Below, one piece after another: positions 54,698 through 61,000 of a DNA stretch of 64,000 nt. This DNA comes from CAWUKT01 sp963923035. GTDB taxonomy: Bacteria; Bacteroidota; Bacteroidia; J057; JADKCL01. Under the pieces are notes generated by a model. It was not told where the DNA came from, made no database searches, and saw nothing but the letters and a program-made list of their open reading frames with translations. The translations under genes were made by a program, and so were the position numbers. Where the stretch lies: the NCBI GenBank assembly GCA_963923035.1, contig CAWUKT010000027.1:12214-76213 (forward strand), in the 5' to 3' direction. Every line of letters begins with the position of its first letter. The first letter of the stretch is position 1.

Positions 54698-56158
54698 TTA
54701 CTTGTACACCGGAATCTTCAAGACTTGTCCCGGTCGGATGCTTTCGTTGATGCCATTGAGTTCCATGATGTCCTCCGGAGAGACCCCCGGATATTGCTGG
54801 GCGATTTCCCAGAGGGTATCGCCGGCCCCCACGGTATAACTCTTGGTTGATTCTACTTGCTTGGAAACTGATTTATTAGAATTGGTTTTTGCTTCTTTTT
54901 TGACCGCTGGAGCACTCTTCTTGACGTAGATCGTCAGCTTTTCCCCGGCCTTGATCATGGTCCCCCGAATCCCATTCCAGCGCTGCAAATCACTGACCCG
55001 TACCCCATGCCGGCTTGCGATGGACCCAAGGTTGTCCCCGGCCTGGATCGTATAGAGAACCTCTTTTCGATTGTCGGGCACGCTTTCCCGGACCTCGGAT
55101 TCTTCCACTTCCGGCTCGCTCGGCTCCTGCTTGACAATGGCGCCCGCATAGAGTTTCGGCTTGTTCGCCTCGAATTGGTCGACCATGGTCACCGGGATGC
55201 AGACGGCCCCTTTCTCACCGGGCAAGCACACGTAATCGCCCCGCAATTGCGGGTTCATGGCGCGGAGCTCGGCCTGGGTCACCGGTAAAATCTCAGCAAT
55301 GCCGGAGAGCCGGACCGGTTGTTCTACGGGTGAGGTGGCAATTTGGGGCGTCCAGGACGTCTTCAGCGGTCGGAGACCGAGTTCTTGGTAATGGTTTCCG
55401 ATATAGTTCATGGCCACGAAGGCAGGCCAATAGTCGCGGTGGGAGGGGGGCAAATGGTCGTAGATGCGGTCAAAGCCCGCGTTTTGGGAGCTGCGCAGCC
55501 GTGCCTTGGTGATGCTGGCGGGTCCGGCAGTATAGGCCGTCACGGCCAGGGACCACTCACCGTACAGTTTGAAGAGGTTGCCAAGGTGAGTCAGGGCAGC
55601 TGGAGTCGCAAAATTGGGATCGCGGCGTTGGTCGAGGATGGGGCCGCATTCCAGGCCGTAGCGCAGTGCGGCGTGGTAGGGAAGCTGCCAGAGGCCACTT
55701 TTTCCGCCCTGACCCGTCGTCAGGGGATTTCCGGCGGAGAGCACCGCCGGAAGAAACCGCAATTGTAGCGGAAGTTTCCGGTCGCTGAGCTCGCGCTGGA
55801 TGTCTGGCATCCAGACCTGCATCATGCCCAGAACCGCTTCAGTTTCGGCGCGGCGGTCCCGCACGTAGAGCTCCACGAAGTGGCGCACCCGTTCCGTCCA
55901 CTGGAACTGCATCTCTCCTCCGAGCGCCTCAAGCTGGTCGGCCATCTCGTCGGAGGGCGGCAATTCCGGGCTGATTCCGGGGGATTGTTTCTCCGGTAAG
56001 ACCGAGGCCACCGGCCAAAAATCCATCAGGCTGTCCAGGTGAATCCGCAATTGGACTTCCGTTGGCGGTGGATCGAGGGTGGAAACCATTTGTCCCATTC
56101 CGGTTTTCCAGGCCAGAAGTCCACACAGGAGCGAGATGTGTATCCGAAAAAGACGCAT
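54698..56158 (-). CDS. LysM protein with an inactive-looking lytic transglycosylase (MltD-like) domain
   Basis: 486 residues. Signal peptide about 1-22. The domain at about 90-225 aligns with MltD-type SLT domains: LPLQLRFLPAVLSAGNP, GKSGLWQLP, LRYGLE, and YTAGPASI. In active enzymes the second motif position is the catalytic Glu (pattern P-x-V-E-S-x-x-x-P); here it is Leu140, coded by CTC. A divergent LysM-like stretch (about 290-345) is followed by two good LysM repeats (about 366-410 and 439-486) that should bind peptidoglycan. It therefore probably binds glycan strands without cutting them. It sits directly upstream of the SGNH/SGNH/MBOAT genes. Confidence 0.88.
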   Translation of the reverse strand: MRLFRIHISLLCGLLAWKTGMGQMVSTLDPPPTEVQLRIHLDSLMDFWPVASVLPEKQSPGISPELPPSDEMADQLEALGGEMQFQWTERVRHFVELYVRDRRAETEAVLGMMQVWMPDIQRELSDRKLPLQLRFLPAVLSAGNPLTTGQGGKSGLWQLPYHAALRYGLECGPILDQRRDPNFATPAALTHLGNLFKLYGEWSLAVTAYTAGPASITKARLRSSQNAGFDRIYDHLPPSHRDYWPAFVAMNYIGNHYQELGLRPLKTSWTPQIATSPVEQPVRLSGIAEILPVTQAELRAMNPQLRGDYVCLPGEKGAVCIPVTMVDQFEANKPKLYAGAIVKQEPSEPEVEESEVRESVPDNRKEVLYTIQAGDNLGSIASRHGVRVSDLQRWNGIRGTMIKAGEKLTIYVKKSAPAVKKEAKTNSNKSVSKQVESTKSYTVGAGDTLWEIAQQYPGVSPEDIMELNGINESIRPGQVLKIPVYK

Positions 56159-56232
56159 AAAAACGTGCTAAAATAGAAATTCTTGCCCGGAAAAGAGATG
56201 GATTTTTGGAAGGGTGTCGCTTTTTTTAAACG

Positions 56233-57006
56233 CTACGGTTGGTACTGTGCTTCGACCAGGGGGCGGACCAGTTCGGTCCAGCGCGCGTACCCGATTTCGT
56301 TCATGTGGAGATTGTCCCGAATGAAGATGCCCGGATCGGGTTCGTCATTGTCCCCCAGCATCACTTCCGAGACGTCCACAAAGGTCAATTGGGGGTGCGC
56401 TTCACAGTCCTGGCGGATTTTTTCATTGGCCTCCACAAACTTCGGCCAGTACTGCCAGCGGGCGATGGATGGTTTCATGGAGAGGTAAATGAGGGGGGTA
56501 CCGGGCAAATTGTACTCGAGGTAGGCCATGAAGTCCCGGAAGTCCTGGTAGGCGTCTTCGGCGGGATAGGTATCGTTGGCGATGTCGTTTTCGCCGCAGT
56601 AGAGGACGATGAGCCGGGGTTGAAGAGGGAGAATAATGCGGTCGGCGTAGTGGTGAACCTGGCGGAGGGTAGAGCCACCAAAGCCCCGGTTGGTCACGGG
56701 CAGGGGCGCCATGTCTTCAGCGAGGGTTTTCCAGAGGCGGACCGAAGAGCTGCCGGTGAAAAGAATGCCACCTTCTGGCGTCGGGGACGCCATTTCCATT
56801 TCTTCGAACCCTTGAATATCGGCTTCAAATACCTTTTCCTCTTCCCGCAAAACCACCTCCGCGGGCGCCACCGGTGTATCCACGGCCATGGTCGCAATGA
56901 CCTCATCACTTTTTTGCTTGTCCTGAGCATTGCTTGTTTCCCCGCACCCCACCAGCAGAATGGCCACCATCACCGAAAGCCAACCCCAACGAACTTTGTA
57001 CTGCAT
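56233..57006 (-). CDS. SGNH/GDSL-type esterase lipoprotein
   Basis: 257 residues. Lipobox VGC (Cys21). All SGNH blocks are present: FTGSSSVRLW (Ser), NRGFGGSTL (Gly), LYCGENDI (Asn) and DNLHMNEIGY (Asp-x-x-His). It is probably an outer-membrane-anchored esterase, for example an O-acetyl esterase that removes what the MBOAT system adds; this role is inference from context. The start is the ATG at 57006, where the signal peptide begins. It is 74 bases upstream of the LysM protein gene on the same strand, possibly one transcript. Confidence 0.85.
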   Translation of the reverse strand: MQYKVRWGWLSVMVAILLVGCGETSNAQDKQKSDEVIATMAVDTPVAPAEVVLREEEKVFEADIQGFEEMEMASPTPEGGILFTGSSSVRLWKTLAEDMAPLPVTNRGFGGSTLRQVHHYADRIILPLQPRLIVLYCGENDIANDTYPAEDAYQDFRDFMAYLEYNLPGTPLIYLSMKPSIARWQYWPKFVEANEKIRQDCEAHPQLTFVDVSEVMLGDNDEPDPGIFIRDNLHMNEIGYARWTELVRPLVEAQYQP

Positions 57007-57104
57007 ACCTGGTCGTATTTGAAAATTTAGGTTCAAAAGAAATTCAGCCCCTAAAGTAAGGGAAAGAGGGGAAAATGACGGAAAAAGTAGGGAAATGGAG
57101 CGGA

Positions 57105-57503
57105 TCAGTGGGCGTCAGAACCACCACCCAATTGCCAGTGGTACAGCATCCAGCCGGGTTCTTCCCGGGTGAATTCCAGTTTGTGGATTTTGTCGCCGCT
57201 TTGGGCCTTGAGGAAATAAATGTCTTCGGTAATCTCCATCCAGTCTTGTTCCGAATCCTCCCATTCCTGCACCAACACCGAAGCCTTTTCAGAATCTTCG
57301 AGGACTTGCTGTGATTCCAGGGAATGGAGCCCGGTGGGGGTCACAATCTCCTTCAAACGGCTGTGTTCTCCCGAATCCAACACTTCAACCAACGTCTCAA
57401 ATGCCTTGTGGGGAGTGGACAAGTCGGTTCCTGTGGTAGAAGGTGCGAATGAATACACCAAGCTGACCAATACCAGAAGGACAGGAAAATATCTAGGACG
57501 CAT
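57105..57503 (-). CDS. Small exported protein of unknown function
   Basis: 132 residues with a signal peptide (about 1-20). The mature part has a helix rich in Glu/Ser followed by a short beta region ending in GWMLYHWQL, reminiscent of small NTF2-like (DUF4878-type) lipoproteins, though there is no lipobox cysteine. It is the first gene of the minus-strand run, 98 bases before the SGNH lipoprotein gene. Function unknown. Confidence 0.65.
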   Translation of the reverse strand: MRPRYFPVLLVLVSLVYSFAPSTTGTDLSTPHKAFETLVEVLDSGEHSRLKEIVTPTGLHSLESQQVLEDSEKASVLVQEWEDSEQDWMEITEDIYFLKAQSGDKIHKLEFTREEPGWMLYHWQLGGGSDAH

Positions 57504-58043
57504 AATGATCGAACTTAAATGAGTGCTGAATGTCGAACCGTTTGACGATTGTACTGTTGAATCAAAGCATGTGTAAGTTACAGAAAATCAGGCACAAGTT
57601 ACCCATATAGATTATCCACCGGGACTTTAAACAAATTGTGGATAAGACGGAAAGAATCGCGTTAATAATTGCAAAAAAATAGACCAAAAAACGGACTCTC
57701 GGGCCCGGCCCCCAGTCTAAATCGCTGTTTAGGTGGATTTTAGGAGGTGCAGACTAAAGTGAACAACTCCGTTTGGAGTGTTTCGCCATGTAGGTTTTTT
57801 TGGAAAAATGTAAAAAAATGGCCTAATTGGGGAGAATAGAGTAGTTAATTTAAAACCAGCTTAGGCAATATCAATCAACGCGGTCACAACTTAACATGAC
57901 CAAATAGTTAGGACAGTCTCCACCAAATTCCTAACCCATTCATCCCTCCGGATCATACCAGGTTCGGAGTCAGGTGCATTGTGAGTTGCTCCGAAGAAAT
58001 TGATTCGAGTTGCCAGTGTCTTGGAATCAATTTGCCACCGAAA
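57504..58043. other. Divergent intergenic region with two facing DnaA-box-like sites and hairpins
   Basis: 540 bases without a gene. TTATCCACC (57612-57620) and TGTGGATAA (57637-57645, a perfect inverted box) face each other. A GC-rich hairpin-like segment lies at 57694-57716 and a small stem ACTCC-GTTT-GGAGT at 57766-57779. The start of the giant secreted protein gene follows; TCAATTTG, one mismatch from the -7 box, ends nine bases before its ATG. Confidence 0.45.
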
Positions 58044-61000
58044 ATGAAGTCAATCAACAGCAGCTCCTGGGGTAGGGTATGTCTTGCGACACCCATTTTT
58101 GTTTTCTTACTGATTTTCCTGGGCGGATCCCTCTCCGGCCAAACCATCAGTTTCAATTCCAGCGGATTGAGTGGGGAAAGCCTCAACAATCCCACCTCTC
58201 TTCAATTTGGGCCCGATGATCGTTTGTACGTTTCCCAGCAAAATGGATTCATTTATGCCTACACCATCACCCGAAACGGTCCCAATGATTATGCGGTGAC
58301 CGCCACGGAACAAATTGACGAGATCCGTACCATTGTCAACCACAATGAAGATGGCAGCGTTTTCAACAGCAACAACCGTCAGGTGACGGGAATTCTCGTT
58401 GAAGGAACCGCGACCAATCCCATTTTGTACGTGACCTCTTCCGATCCCCGGATCGGCGGTGGCGGTTCCGGCAACAGCACGGGGCTGGACGAGAACTCCG
58501 GTGTCATCAGCCGACTCACCTGGAACGGAACGGCTTGGGACATGGTTCACCTTGTTCGTGGCTTGCCACGTTCAGAAGAAAACCACAGCCTCAACGGCCT
58601 TCAGCTCGACAAAACGGCCAATATCCTTTACGTCGCGGCCGGTGGCCACACAAACAAGGGCGCCCCCTCGAACAACTTCGCGTACCTCCCCGAATTTGCC
58701 TACTCTACCGCCATCCTGAGCGTCGACCTCACCGTCATCGACGCCATGCCCACCCAGACCGACTCCGACGGTCAATTGTTCAAGTACGACTTGCCGACCC
58801 TGGACGACGAAGACCGCGCCAATGTCACCGGCGCCCAGGCGGGCTACGAAGACCCCAACGACCCCTGGGGTGGCAACGACGGCAAGAACCAGGCCATGCT
58901 CGTTGTGGGCGGCCCCGTCCAGGTCTACTCTTCCGGCTGGCGGAACCACTACGACGTCCTCCTCACCACCAACGGCCGCCTCTACACCTTCGACAACGGT
59001 CCGAACACGGGCTGGGGCGGGATTCCGGCCGCCGGCTGTACCAATGCCGCCAACGAGGCCAACTCGAATACCACCTGCGACAACCTGCACTTTGTCTCCG
59101 GCCCCGGGTACTATGGCGGTCACCCGAACCCGACCCGCGCCAACCGCGCAAATACCTTCAACGTAACGAACCCGCAGACGCCCATTCCCGCCGGAATGGA
59201 AGACCAGTTTTGTGACTACCGGAATCCGGGTACCCAGGACGGCGCCCTGGCGACGGTTTGTTCTTCCACCAACGGCCTCTGTGAATACACCGCGACCAAC
59301 TTCAACGGCGCGCTGCAAGGCAACCTGCTCGCCGCCGCCTTCAACGGAAATATTTTCCGCTTCGCACTGAATGCCGCTGGCGATTCCGTCATTACCCAGC
59401 AATCGCTGTTTTCTGGTTTTGGGTCGACACCGCTGGACGTCATCGCCCTCGGCGACGCGGCGCCCTTCCCCGGGACCGTCTGGGCCTGTACCTACGGCTC
59501 CGACAACATCACGATTTTCGAACCGAATGACTTCGTCTTCTGCGTTGGCAATGACACCAGCTTCACCAACGATTCCGATGGCGACGGCTACTCCAACGGA
59601 GACGAATTGGCGAACGGTTCCGACCAGTGTTCCCCCGCGTCCATCCCGGCCGACTGGGATGGCGACTTTCTGTCTGACATCATCGACAACGACGACGACA
59701 ACGATGGCATTCTGGACAACGTCGATCTGTTCGCCCGCGACCCCGACAACGGCCATTCCACGACCCTGCCCATCAACTACCAATTCGACAACTCCATCGA
59801 TCCCGGGATCAATGGATGGGGCTTCACCGGCCTCATGACTAATTATACCGACGATTACATGGACCTCTTCGATCCCGGCGACATGACCGTGGGGGGAGCG
59901 GCCCTCAAGTTTACGGTGGACAGTGTGCCGCCCGGAGATGCACTGGGCAGCCTCAACAACCAGGAATACGCGTTCCAGTTTGGGGTTGATGTCGGAGGAG
60001 AAATCAACGATTACACGATCAACGGCCGGATTCAGGGTCACTTTGCCAATCAGATTCCGATCGATTTCCAGTCCTACGGGATCCACATGGGGACCGGCGA
60101 CCAGGACAACTATTTGAAATTGACCCTGGCTTCGAATGGAGGAGCTGGAGGAATAGAAGTGGTTTACGAAGAAAATGGAGGAGGAGTCGGAGGAATTGGA
60201 GCCCCGGTTTCGACCATGTATCCGGTGACCGGATTGCTGAACTCCACCTTCATCGACCTCTATTTCACGGTCAATCCGAACAACAATACCGTACAACCCA
60301 AATACTCCATCGACGGAAGTCCGGTCCAGACCTTGGGCAGCCCCATTGCGGTTCCCAATTCCTGGATCAACCACGTCTTGTCGGTAGGGCTCATCATGAC
60401 CTCGCGGGGGGCCACGACTTCTTACCCCGCAACCTACGATTTCATCACCATCACCCGGGAGCCTCTCACCGCCACCGGCCAATGGTACGACATCATTCCC
60501 ACCAGCGGTTCGGCCAGCAACCGGCACGAAAATTCCTGGTGCCAGGTCGGTGACAAGTGGTACCTCGTTGGTGGCCGCGGCAATCGCCCGGTGGACATTT
60601 TTGACCCGGCGACCAACACCTGGACCAACGGAGCCCAACCGCCCTTCCAGATGCACCACTTCCAGGGCATCGAATACGAAGGCAATCTCTGGATCATCGG
60701 CGCTTTCACCGGAGGCTTCCCGAACGAAACCCCTATCTCCAACATCTGGATTTACAACCCCACAACCGACGCGTGGCACGAAGGACCCGAAATTCCGGCC
60801 AACCGCCGTCGCGGATCAGCTGGTGTCGTTGTTTACAACGATGAGATTTACCTCGTCTGCGGCATCCAGAATGGCCACGTCAATGGTTGGGTGCCGTGGG
60901 TGGACAAATACGATCCCTCGACCGGTACCTGGACCCAATTGGCGGATGCGCCGATTGAACGGGACCACTACCACGCCGCTGTCCACGACGGCAAGATTTA

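Noticed and set aside
58572..60779. 735-codon minus-strand frame under the giant secreted protein
   Set aside because: Antisense to a continuous plus-strand frame with well-formed Kelch and TSP3-like domains; the composition looks like a shadow.
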